Below the pieces are notes generated by a model. It ran no database searches. It was not told the DNA's origin and saw only the letters and a list, made by a program, of their open reading frames with translations. Below are positions 38,301-45,354 of a stretch of 64,000 nucleotides of DNA, piece after piece; positions within the stretch are counted from its first letter, which is position 1, and every line of letters starts with the position of its first letter. The translations under genes and the position numbers were made by a program. The DNA is taken from the NCBI RefSeq assembly GCF_014206875.1, contig NZ_JACIJO010000001.1, positions 1,116,001 to 1,180,000 on the forward strand, written 5' to 3'. Origin of the DNA: Algoriphagus iocasae. GTDB taxonomy: Bacteria > Bacteroidota > Bacteroidia > Cytophagales > Cyclobacteriaceae.

Positions 38301-39184
38301 CATCCATTGAAAACATGCAGGTGCCCACGCCCTTGGGCAATTACATTCCACTTGGCCAGCTCGCAGACATCACCTACCGCCCCGGACCTGAGATGATCAG
38401 GGGAGAAAACAGCTTTTTGGTGGGTTACGTGCTCTTGGACCGGCTGCCGGAATTTGCCGAGGTGACTGTAGTGGAAGATGCGCAACGCCATCTTCGGGAG
38501 AAAATTGATTCGGGTGAACTCATCGTACCATCAGGTGTTCGCTATGAGTTTTCAGGAAGCTATGAAAACCAGGTAAGGGCTGAAAAGCGATTGGCCATTG
38601 TAGTTCCTCTGTGCCTCATGGCCATCTTCCTGATCCTGTATTTTCAGTTCAGGGCAATTTCCACCACATTGTTCGTATTCACCGGGATTGCAATGGCTTT
38701 TTCGGGTGGGTTTATGATGCTATGGCTGTATGGTCAGGACTGGTTCATGGATTTTACTGTCTTCGACACCAACATGCGGGAGCTTTTCCAAATGAAGGTG
38801 TATAACCTGAGTGTGGCCGTTTGGGTCGGGTTTATTGCCTTGTTCGGGATTGCCACAGATGATGGCGTTGTAGTGGCCACCTATTTGAAGCAAAGCTTCG
38901 AAAAACGGGAACCGGAAAGCGTGAAAGAGGTGCGTAACGCAGTTTTGGAGGCCGGACAAAAGCGGGTATTGCCAGCCATGATGACCACAGCCACCACCTT
39001 GTTAGCACTTTTGCCGGTGCTTACTTCATCAGGCCGGGGTTCGGATATCATGATCCCAATGGCCATTCCCTCATTCGGGGGTATGATCATCGAGATCATT
39101 ACAGTACTGCTGGTGCCAGTCCTATACTGCTGGTGGGCAGAGCGCAAGTTAAGACGCAATCCCGAAGTATTTACTGAATCATAA
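35360..39184 (+). CDS. cusA: CusA/CzcA-family heavy-metal RND efflux pump with extra membrane insert
   Basis: It exports Cu(I)/Ag(I) in a trimer with CusB and a TolC-like channel. The ATG at 35360 gives the typical LNSIIKFFLENKLVTVLVLL start; the frame opens at 35291. The TM4 motif is GIAIAIGTMVDLGIILNENI with the single proton-relay Asp. The Met-rich metal site LVMLQTGMRAPMGIKVYG keeps the CusA methionine pattern. At 1274 residues it is about 230 longer than E. coli CusA. Extra membrane segments (about residues 530-650) follow TM6, and a further loop in the porter domain contains YVSDINGNKLRFKVNDD. Downstream come tolC-like and cusB genes. Confidence 0.92.
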   Translation: MLNSIIKFFLENKLVTVLVLLLIVAWGIVTAPFNWEVGFLPRDPVPVDAIPDIGENQQIVFTEWMGRSPQDVEDQITYPLTTALLGLPGVKSVRSSSAFGFSSIYIIFNEDIEFYWSRSRVLEKLNSLPAGLLPPDVQPKLGPDATALGQVYWYTLEGRDKDGNPTGGWDLHELRTIQDYYIRYALTAVEGVAEVASVGGYVKEYQVDVDPAALKAHGVSLMDVMQAVRNSNIDVGANTIEVNLVDYFVRGLGYVEELADLDKAVVKVTDNVPIRVKDVAKVNIGPQPRNMSGILDKSGAEAVGGVVIARYGDNPLKIINATKAEIEKIADGLPSKTLADGTVSKVTIVPFYDRTGLIYETLGTLYEAISLQILITIIVIIVMVYNLRASILISALLPLAVLMCFIFMKYFGVDANIVALSGIAIAIGTMVDLGIILNENILRHLEIAPEGQSKLKTVYDATTEVATAILTAVSTTIVSFLPVFTLQAAEGKLFGPLAYTKTFALVSAVIFTLVIMPAFSHWIFSMKKAKGKTGLYLNYLLMVAGPVVAFTVWSWAGWVLFGFGLVNVLLQHYPDRLGKYRNLMMVGVTVVAVAWLLTTEWVPLGVSNSLLVNFLFIAVILGLVLGTFALFLRVYPKILMWCLDNKGLFLVTPVVIILLGANIWLGFDKVFGFLPKATEKLGWNLRETSGWTAVSEVFPGLGEEFMPSLNEGSFLLMPTSMPHSGIEVNREVLQKLDMMVTAIPEVEMVVGKAGRAETAIDPAPISMFENTINYKSEYVSDINGNKLRFKVNDDGHFELKNGTTYNPETMSPEQIDVNQLIEDRSGEYFRQWRAHIKTPDDIWDEIVSVVNIPGVTSSPKLQPIETRLVMLQTGMRAPMGIKVYGPDLKTIEEFGLQLEKYLKEVPSVKKEAVFADRIVGKPYLEIDIDRDQITRYGLNIRDVQDYIETAIGGMQISTTVEGRERFPIRVRYAREYRDDPSSIENMQVPTPLGNYIPLGQLADITYRPGPEMIRGENSFLVGYVLLDRLPEFAEVTVVEDAQRHLREKIDSGELIVPSGVRYEFSGSYENQVRAEKRLAIVVPLCLMAIFLILYFQFRAISTTLFVFTGIAMAFSGGFMMLWLYGQDWFMDFTVFDTNMRELFQMKVYNLSVAVWVGFIALFGIATDDGVVVATYLKQSFEKREPESVKEVRNAVLEAGQKRVLPAMMTTATTLLALLPVLTSSGRGSDIMIPMAIPSFGGMIIEIITVLLVPVLYCWWAERKLRRNPEVFTES

Positions 39185-39194
39185 ATAGAGGAAG

Positions 39195-40619
39195 ATGAAA
39201 AAAATAGCAATCATATTCCTGTTGTTTTTAGGAGTTCAGTCCACAAGCTTTTCACAAAGCCTGGATGAATACCTGAAAGTAGCAGCAGAAAACAACCCGG
39301 AGTTAAAAGCCTACTTCAATGAATATCTGGCCTCTTTGGAAAAAGTACATCAGGTGGGAGCACTTCCTGATCCTGAACTGACCATGGGTTTCTTCTTTCA
39401 ACCAATGGAGCGGTTCATGGGCAACCAGCAAGCCGACATCCAGTTGATGCAGATGTTTCCCTGGTTCGGCATGCTGAAAACCCAAAAGGATGAAGCAAGC
39501 AAAATGGCACTGGCGCAGTACGAAGTGTTTCAGGATGCCAAATACCGCTTGTTTTATCAGGTAAAAAACACCTGGTATAAACTGTATCGGCTAGAAGAGG
39601 AAATCCGCATTACGGAGGAAAACCTTGAGATTCTTAAACAGTATGAGCGGCTGGCGCTCATTCGTTTTCAGAGTGCAGATATAGGAACCGGTTCCGGCCC
39701 TAGCAATATGCAGCAAGCTACAAGCATGAACAGCGGTTCCTCCACCTCATCAGCATCGTCAATGGGTGGAATGAGCGGTGGAATGACCAGTGGCACTTCC
39801 GGTAAAAGCAGTTCAAAAGGTGGTTCTTCAATGGGTACTTCCTCATCAATGAACGGGGGCGGGTCAGGCATGAGTGATGTGCTCAGGGTAAGGATTCAGA
39901 TCAAGGAACTGGAAAACACACTTGCCTTGCTTGAAGACTCCCGACTGCCCATTAAAGCCGAATTCAATCAGTTGCTTAACCGGGATATCAATGAAGTGGT
40001 AAGCATAGCCGATTCATTGAGCGGATCAGTAGTCTCTTGGGAGCGCCAGGCTTTGCTGGACAGCATTACGCAGAACAATCCCATGTTGAAAATGCTGGAT
40101 GCCGAGGAAGAAGCCTATGAGGCACAGAAAAAGATGGCTCGGCTGGAAGGCAGGCCTATGTTGGGGGCAGGCGTCAACTATATGCCCTTTAGTCCAAGGA
40201 CAGAAAATGGAATGCCGATGGGCGGCAATGACATGGTGATGCCCATGTTGAGGCTGACTATACCCATCTATCGGAAAAAGTACAATGCTTTACAGAAAGA
40301 GGCGGAATTGAAACAATTGGCCGTTCAGCAGCGCAGGGAAAACACCGTCAATCAGTTGACCACCCGATGGTCAACCGCCTTGCGGGATTTGGACGATGCA
40401 ACCAGAAGGACAAAGCTGTACCGGGAGCAAACCGACCTGGCCGGGCAAACCCTGAACCTGCTGATGACCAGCTACGCTACTGACGGACGGGATTTCGAGG
40501 AAGTGCTGCGGGTACAACAGCAATTGCTCGATTATCAACTCAAGCTGATCACTTCAATAGTAGATCAGCACGTCACCATTGCCATGCTGGAAAACCTGGC
40601 AGCAACAGAACTGAATTAA
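39195..40619 (+). CDS. TolC-family outer-membrane channel (CusC-like) with Ser/Gly/Met insert
   Basis: A 474-residue channel-tunnel protein, signal peptide ending at SFSQS. Two OEP helical-hairpin repeats are visible (ENNPELKAYFNEYLASLEKV and NPMLKMLDAEEEAYEAQKKM). Between them, residues ~165-230, sits a low-complexity insert of Ser, Gly, Thr and Met (SMGGMSGGMTSG, SSKGGSSMGTSSSMNGG) placed before the DVLRVRIQIKELE helix. The insert would extend at the equator or periplasmic loop. It lies 10 bases after cusA and before cusB. Confidence 0.9.
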   Translation: MKKIAIIFLLFLGVQSTSFSQSLDEYLKVAAENNPELKAYFNEYLASLEKVHQVGALPDPELTMGFFFQPMERFMGNQQADIQLMQMFPWFGMLKTQKDEASKMALAQYEVFQDAKYRLFYQVKNTWYKLYRLEEEIRITEENLEILKQYERLALIRFQSADIGTGSGPSNMQQATSMNSGSSTSSASSMGGMSGGMTSGTSGKSSSKGGSSMGTSSSMNGGGSGMSDVLRVRIQIKELENTLALLEDSRLPIKAEFNQLLNRDINEVVSIADSLSGSVVSWERQALLDSITQNNPMLKMLDAEEEAYEAQKKMARLEGRPMLGAGVNYMPFSPRTENGMPMGGNDMVMPMLRLTIPIYRKKYNALQKEAELKQLAVQQRRENTVNQLTTRWSTALRDLDDATRRTKLYREQTDLAGQTLNLLMTSYATDGRDFEEVLRVQQQLLDYQLKLITSIVDQHVTIAMLENLAATELN

Positions 40620-40637
40620 TTGATCTAAAAAGTTAAA

Positions 40638-42425
40638 ATGATGAAAGAAATATTTAAAAATAAAAAACTCCTACTGATCGTGCTCGTAGCGCTGACATTG
40701 GGAGGCGTACTCGGCTGGATGGTAAAACCATCTTCAGGTCATCAGGAGACGGAAGAAGCTGTTCACGTACATGATGAAGATTCTGATCAAATATGGACTT
40801 GCTCCATGCACCCACAGATACGGCTTTCAGAACCGGGCAGTTGTCCAATCTGCGGGATGGACCTGATCCCAGCTTCAAGTAAACGGTCTGCTGCCTCGGC
40901 CAGTCCACTTATGCATGAGATGACACCCGAAGCAGTGGCCATGGCCAATGTCCATACTTCCCTGGTTACAGGAGTATCTCCTGAAGGGGAGCTTTTTCTA
41001 ACCGGAAAAGTGAAAGCCGATGAACGCCAACTGGCTTCTGTCACGGCCAAATTTCCGGGACGTATCGATCAGCTTTTTGTCAATTTCACCGGCCAGGTTG
41101 TCCGGCAGGGCGAAAGGTTGGCCACCATTTATTCACCCGAGCTGGTTACAGCACAAAAGGAACTTTTGGAGGCTGCTTCTACCAAATCCACCTATCCCGA
41201 ACTTTATCAGGCAGCCAGGGAAAAACTGCGCTTATGGAAACTTAATGAGAAGCAAATTGACGATCTTGAAGGTTCTGGAAAAGTGCAGGATCAATTTGAT
41301 GTGCTGGCCGACAAAAGTGGTATTGTAACCCAGCGGAATATTTCAGTTGGTGATTATGTGAACACTGGATCAGTTTTATTTGATATAGTTGACCTGAACC
41401 GGGTATGGATAATGATTGATGCGTATGAATCCGATCTCCCATTTGTAAAAATCGGTGATGAGGTCAACTTTACCGCAGCAGGCATTCCCGGAGAGACCTT
41501 TAAAGCTAAGATTACCTACATAGATCCGGTCATAAATTCTTCAACCCGTGCAGCCTCTGTGAGGGCTGAGGCCTCCAACAGCAACGGAGAGCTGCGACCT
41601 GAAATGTTCATCAACGCCAGGGTGCGGACCACTTTACGCAAAGGGCAATCCTCTTTGGCCATAACTCGCACCGCTCTGCTTTGGTCGGGCAAGCGTTCAA
41701 TCGTGTATGTAAAAGTACCTGATACTGAATTTCCAACTTACGAAATGCGTGAAATCACCATAGGCCCACGTATGGGCGAAATGTGGCTGGTGGAAGCCGG
41801 ACTGGAAGCGGGTGAAGAGATAGTGACCAATGGAGTATTTGCCATCGATGCGGCTGCACAACTTTCCGGAAACTACAGTATGCTCATGCGTCCGGATGTG
41901 AAAACCATGGACGTACCACAGGCTTTCAGGGAACAAATCACAGCGCTGGCCGATGCTTATTTCAAAGTAAAGAATGGTTTGGTCGCTGATGATCCAAAGG
42001 CTACACAATCCGCATTGGAACAGTTGGAGGCAGCTTTGGACCAGATTGACATGGCCGGGCTGAAAGGCCAGGCACACGATCACTGGATGGCTTTGAAACA
42101 GAAGTTTTCAGAAGCAACTAAAATGATGCAGGCTGAAGAAAGCCTGGATGGCCTGCGGCAACACTTCTCAATGCTTTCTGAAAATATGCTGGAGATGACC
42201 GAATCTTTCGGACTGGAAAAGGACAAAGTGTACAAAGATTTCTGCCCGATGGCATTTGACAATAAGGGCGCATTTTGGCTCAGTGAAACGGAAGAGATTC
42301 TCAACCCCTACTTCGGTGAGGCCATGCTTTCCTGTGGGGAGGTGAAAGAGACGTATCTCAAAGGTCAAAAAGTCTTTGAGGATGGAGGGCCTGCCAAGCA
42401 AGCAGCCAGTGGACATAACCATTAA
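40638..42425 (+). CDS. cusB: CusB-type periplasmic adaptor with HMBD and C-terminal DUF3347
   Basis: A 595-residue membrane-fusion protein linking CusA to the channel. One N-terminal anchor (residues 10-28) is followed by the heavy-metal-binding domain WTCSMHPQIRLSEPGSCPIC at residues 53-72, with Cys, Met and His ligands. The hairpin and barrel domains follow (GRIDQLFVNFTGQVVRQGER, GIVTQRNISVGDYVNTGSVL). The last ~170 residues are a DUF3347 metal-chaperone-like domain ending in KDFCPMAFDNKGAFWLSETE and ILNPYFGEAMLSCGEVKET. The same domain is encoded alone at 42573, so the adaptor may hand metal to or from that protein. Confidence 0.92.
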   Translation: MMKEIFKNKKLLLIVLVALTLGGVLGWMVKPSSGHQETEEAVHVHDEDSDQIWTCSMHPQIRLSEPGSCPICGMDLIPASSKRSAASASPLMHEMTPEAVAMANVHTSLVTGVSPEGELFLTGKVKADERQLASVTAKFPGRIDQLFVNFTGQVVRQGERLATIYSPELVTAQKELLEAASTKSTYPELYQAAREKLRLWKLNEKQIDDLEGSGKVQDQFDVLADKSGIVTQRNISVGDYVNTGSVLFDIVDLNRVWIMIDAYESDLPFVKIGDEVNFTAAGIPGETFKAKITYIDPVINSSTRAASVRAEASNSNGELRPEMFINARVRTTLRKGQSSLAITRTALLWSGKRSIVYVKVPDTEFPTYEMREITIGPRMGEMWLVEAGLEAGEEIVTNGVFAIDAAAQLSGNYSMLMRPDVKTMDVPQAFREQITALADAYFKVKNGLVADDPKATQSALEQLEAALDQIDMAGLKGQAHDHWMALKQKFSEATKMMQAEESLDGLRQHFSMLSENMLEMTESFGLEKDKVYKDFCPMAFDNKGAFWLSETEEILNPYFGEAMLSCGEVKETYLKGQKVFEDGGPAKQAASGHNH

Positions 42426-42428
42426 GAG

Positions 42429-42560
42429 ATGAAAAGTTGCTGCAAAACAGGAGATGAAAGATCTCCATCTAAAATAAAAAAATGGGTCAGCTGGATTTCC
42501 TGGGGAATAGTCATTCTTCTGGTCACTGGTTTAGTCCTGATCCAAGTATTTAACCTTTAA
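42429..42560 (+). CDS. 43-residue membrane peptide with N-terminal SCC motif
   Basis: Starting 3 bases after cusB, this short ORF encodes MKSCCKTGDERSPSKIKKWV and one membrane segment, WISWGIVILLVTGLVLIQVF. The twin cysteines at 4-5 on the cytoplasmic side and the position inside the cus operon suggest a small metal-handling or pump-associated subunit. It is too short for standard gene finders and its function is not known. Confidence 0.6.
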   Translation: MKSCCKTGDERSPSKIKKWVSWISWGIVILLVTGLVLIQVFNL

Positions 42561-42572
42561 ACAAATAGAAAA

Positions 42573-43085
42573 ATGAAAAAAACAATGATCATGCTATGCC
42601 TGGCTTTAGTAAGCTGGGGAGCAACCGCACAACACGACCATGCAGCGCATGGCGCACAAGCAAGCAGTGAAAAGATGGAACCCATGTTCAAAGACAAGGC
42701 GCTGGGATCTTCCTACACGCACTACATTCATTTGAAGAATGCTTTGGTAGCCTCTGATTTTCAGCAAGCAAAATCTGCTTCTGAATCTTTGGTGAAAGCT
42801 CTTCACAATGTAAAAGGAAGTGATAAAGTCCATACAGAGGCGGCCAAAGTTGCACAGGCAGGTTCACTGGAAAACCAGCGAAAGGCTTTTACCGCCTTAA
42901 GCAATGAGATGGCCACTTTGGTGAAGGGCGCTGATATAAGCATGGGAGAACTCTACCTGGAATACTGCCCAATGGCCAATGGCAACACAGGAGGCTATTG
43001 GCTCTCCAACGAAAAGGAGATCCGCAACCCTTACTTCGGTGACAAGATGCTGAAGTGCGGAAGCGTAAAAGAGACAATTAACTGA
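42573..43085 (+). CDS. Secreted DUF3347 protein
   Basis: A 170-residue periplasmic protein with signal peptide MKKTMIMLCLALVSWGATAQ and His-rich HDHAAHGAQ after it. The DUF3347 domain is four-helix-like and ends in LYLEYCPMANGNTGGYWLSN and IRNPYFGDKMLKCGSVKET. The Cys-Pro-Met and Met-Leu-Lys-Cys pairs match the CusB tail, so a Cu-binding role is likely. It is co-directional with cusB. Confidence 0.85.
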   Translation: MKKTMIMLCLALVSWGATAQHDHAAHGAQASSEKMEPMFKDKALGSSYTHYIHLKNALVASDFQQAKSASESLVKALHNVKGSDKVHTEAAKVAQAGSLENQRKAFTALSNEMATLVKGADISMGELYLEYCPMANGNTGGYWLSNEKEIRNPYFGDKMLKCGSVKETIN

Positions 43086-43092
43086 CACAAGT

Positions 43093-43145
43093 CCTGGCAT
43101 AAGGGATTGGGTTCACGATAAGCTGAGCCCGATCCTGACACCAGG
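43093..43145 (+). other. Intergenic hairpin in the copper operon
   Basis: CCTGG...CCAGG encloses GGATTGGGTTCA paired with TGAGCCCGATCC (10 of 12, two G-U). There is no T-run, so it is not a classical terminator; an mRNA stability or processing element is plausible. Confidence 0.5.
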
Positions 43146-43162
43146 CACAAACACAATGAGAA

Positions 43163-43615
43163 ATGAAAAAGAACATCATTTTCACCATCGCATTCCTTGG
43201 AGGAATGCTGCTGGCAGCACATGGGCTCTTGGCACAACCAAGTAGCAAGTTGGAACAACGCCTAATACACATCAATTCAAAAGGTGAGGTATCGGATGAC
43301 CGGGGCACCAAACTCGGATACATCAGTAAAGAAGACATTGTTTTCAACAATCAGAATCAAAAACTGGGCTTTATCAAAAACGGCAAAGTGTATGATGCCG
43401 AAGGTAATCCCCTTGGCAAAGCCAAAAAAGATGGTCGCTATTACAACAACGATGGAGTATTCATTCTGAGCACCAAAACGATGGGTGATAAATGTGAAAT
43501 TCTGGATCCAGAAGGTCACAAAAAAGGCACAGTTCATAAAAACTATAAACTTCATGCGTGTGCTACACACTGTTTCTTCTTGGAACAGGAAATGAAAAAA
43601 GAGGAAGATAAGTAA
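43163..43615 (+). CDS. Secreted 5-fold beta-flower protein
   Basis: A 150-residue secreted protein with signal peptide ending at LLAQPS. Repeated beta units of about 14 residues follow: INSKGEVSDDRGTKLGYI, FNNQNQKLGFIKNGKVYDAE, NPLGKAKKDGRYYNNDGVF, matching the small beta-flower family of this phylum. A Cys/His tail (HACATHCFFLEQEMKK) could bind metal. Function unknown. Confidence 0.72.
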   Translation: MKKNIIFTIAFLGGMLLAAHGLLAQPSSKLEQRLIHINSKGEVSDDRGTKLGYISKEDIVFNNQNQKLGFIKNGKVYDAEGNPLGKAKKDGRYYNNDGVFILSTKTMGDKCEILDPEGHKKGTVHKNYKLHACATHCFFLEQEMKKEEDK

Positions 43616-43625
43616 AAAGTAAAGC

Positions 43626-43693
43626 CCTGTTGGAGAGTGGCCTCTGTGCAGGTGTAGTCTTGCATGCTACACTGCCGCCACTCTTCCATCAGG
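43626..43693 (+). other. Long nested hairpin between copper-block genes
   Basis: CCTGTTGGAGAGTGGC pairs with GCCACTCTTCCATCAGG (15 of 17), with an inner GGTGTAG/CTACAC stem. No U-run follows. Its strength suggests either RNA processing or a cassette-like recombination palindrome. Confidence 0.5.
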
Positions 43694-43711
43694 CACCAAA
43701 CTCTTAATACG

Positions 43712-44149
43712 ATGAAAACGAGAAAACACAACGCTAGTCCAAAGTCATTGCGCAAAGACAAACTAGTGGCTTATCTGACCTTGGTATCACTGATAGTTGT
43801 AGCTACTGTAGCGGTGTTTTGGATTCAGGGTTACCGCATAGGCTCATCGGTTGGTATAGCCACTGATGAGATAAAGACTCCAATTGACCCAAGCTTAGTA
43901 TGTATGGTCAATGACGCCTATATGGGTGTAGCCCAAATCCCGGTACCGGTCAATGGCAAAACCTATTATGGTTGCTGTGAAATGTGCGTGGATAAGCTTA
44001 ACAACCTGGAAAGCGCAAGGATCGCGATTGACCCCTATAGTGGTAATCCTGTAGATAAATCAGAAGCATTTATAGTAGTGACTAACCAACAAGGTGCAGT
44101 TGCCTACTTTGAATCAGAGGCTAATTACAACGCATTTAAGAAAAACTAA
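43712..44149 (+). CDS. Membrane-anchored TRASH/YHS-like metal protein
   Basis: A 145-residue protein from the ATG at 43712 (the frame opens at 43664). One N-terminal membrane segment (YLTLVSLIVVATVAVFWI) is followed by VCMVNDAYMGVAQIPVPVNG and KTYYGCCEMCVDKL. The Cys, Met and CCxxC arrangement is that of TRASH/YHS metal-binding domains. The C-terminal half resembles a small NosL-like fold. It probably binds copper at the periplasmic face. Confidence 0.65.
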   Translation: MKTRKHNASPKSLRKDKLVAYLTLVSLIVVATVAVFWIQGYRIGSSVGIATDEIKTPIDPSLVCMVNDAYMGVAQIPVPVNGKTYYGCCEMCVDKLNNLESARIAIDPYSGNPVDKSEAFIVVTNQQGAVAYFESEANYNAFKKN

Positions 44150-44173
44150 AAACAATCCTTTAACCCAAAATCT

Positions 44174-44638
44174 ATGAAATTGAAACTGCTTTTTTTTGGT
44201 CTTGCTGCCATAGTGGCCGTGAAGACTCAAGCGCAACAGTCGGATGAAATTAACCAGGTAAAACAAGTCCTGGAATCATACAAACAGGCCATTGAAAGCC
44301 TCGATACAACCGGCACAGGTAATTTATTTGTATCGCAATCAATTGTTATTGAGTCAGGCAAAGTTGAAGGCCGATATCAGGACTATCTGGCCAACCACCT
44401 GGGCCCGGAGCTCCATCATTTCGAATCTTTCAAGTTTAGTGACTATGAAGTAGCCATTGAAGTCGCTTTGCCATTTGCCTTTGCTACTGAAACCTACAAA
44501 TACACCATTGTGCTAAGCAAGGACAAGTCAGTTATTGAGCGAAAAGGAGTTGCCTCCAGCATTTTGAAAAAAGAAAACGGTCAATGGAAAATATGGCAAA
44601 CCCATTCATCAGCAAGAAAACCACAGACCAATCATTAA
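44174..44638 (+). CDS. Secreted SnoaL/DUF4440-like (NTF2-fold) protein
   Basis: A 154-residue protein with signal peptide ending at VKTQAQ and the cone-shaped NTF2 fold: INQVKQVLESYKQAIESLDT, then KFSDYEVAIEVALPFAF and GVASSILKKENGQWKIWQTH. Such small proteins bind diverse ligands. No catalytic residues stand out. It lies in the copper operon, 19 bases before the DUF2231 gene. Confidence 0.72.
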   Translation: MKLKLLFFGLAAIVAVKTQAQQSDEINQVKQVLESYKQAIESLDTTGTGNLFVSQSIVIESGKVEGRYQDYLANHLGPELHHFESFKFSDYEVAIEVALPFAFATETYKYTIVLSKDKSVIERKGVASSILKKENGQWKIWQTHSSARKPQTNH

Positions 44639-44657
44639 TCACCTAAATAATTTAACA

Positions 44658-45344
44658 ATGAAAAATATTCTAAAAGCAGTCGTATTGCTACTATTCACTA
44701 CGGCAACCGTATCGGCTCATGACGGCCACAAAAGCAAACAAGACAGTACCGCCCAACAGGCGGATACCGTAATGAATGCTCATTCCACCGGGGAAGAGCA
44801 TGAAGACCACACCAGTACCAGCGAGGCGGATAGCCACGATACACATCCTCAAGATGCACACCACGAAAAAAAGGTCACGGCTGATCTTGCGGACTTTCCC
44901 ACAATCCATCCGCTAATTGTGCATTTCGCTATCGTATTGCTGATTGTGGGAGCCATTCTGGCGGTAGTCAACATCTATTTCATCAAAAGGGAACTGGCAT
45001 GGACGGCATTTGCCCTGGTGTTGATCGGATTTATTGCCGCATATCTGGCAGGCAGAAACTTCCATCCGCACACTCACGGACTAACAGAACATGCCAAGCT
45101 CGTATTGGAACAACACGACTTCTGGGCTGACTGGACAATCAATCTTGGGTTTATTGGCCTGCTGTTACAAGGAATCAACCTATTCATTTTCAAATCAAAA
45201 AGATGGGCAATGGCTATTGTAGCAGTTGTGTTATTGGGTGCAGCTTATGCTGTGGCACAGGCAGGACATTACGGAGCACAATTGGTACACATAGAAGGTG
45301 TAGGGCCGCAAGGTAATTTTTTGGAACTGGAGCATGAACATTAA
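44658..45344 (+). CDS. DUF2231-like membrane protein with His-rich N-terminus
   Basis: A 228-residue protein with signal peptide, a His-rich stretch (HEDHTSTSEADSHDTH, residues ~45-65) and four membrane segments. The first segment has IHPLIVHFAIVLLIVGAILA, the DUF2231 signature. The histidines may bind copper at the periplasmic side. Its end overlaps the upstream region of the multicopper oxidase gene (11 bases to its ATG). Confidence 0.82.
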   Translation: MKNILKAVVLLLFTTATVSAHDGHKSKQDSTAQQADTVMNAHSTGEEHEDHTSTSEADSHDTHPQDAHHEKKVTADLADFPTIHPLIVHFAIVLLIVGAILAVVNIYFIKRELAWTAFALVLIGFIAAYLAGRNFHPHTHGLTEHAKLVLEQHDFWADWTINLGFIGLLLQGINLFIFKSKRWAMAIVAVVLLGAAYAVAQAGHYGAQLVHIEGVGPQGNFLELEHEH

Positions 45345-45354
45345 ACATCAGATA

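Noticed and set aside
39668..39871. Minus-strand ORF over the Ser/Gly/Met insert of the TolC gene
   Set aside because: It is the complement of low-complexity Ser/Gly codons; no start region or family match.
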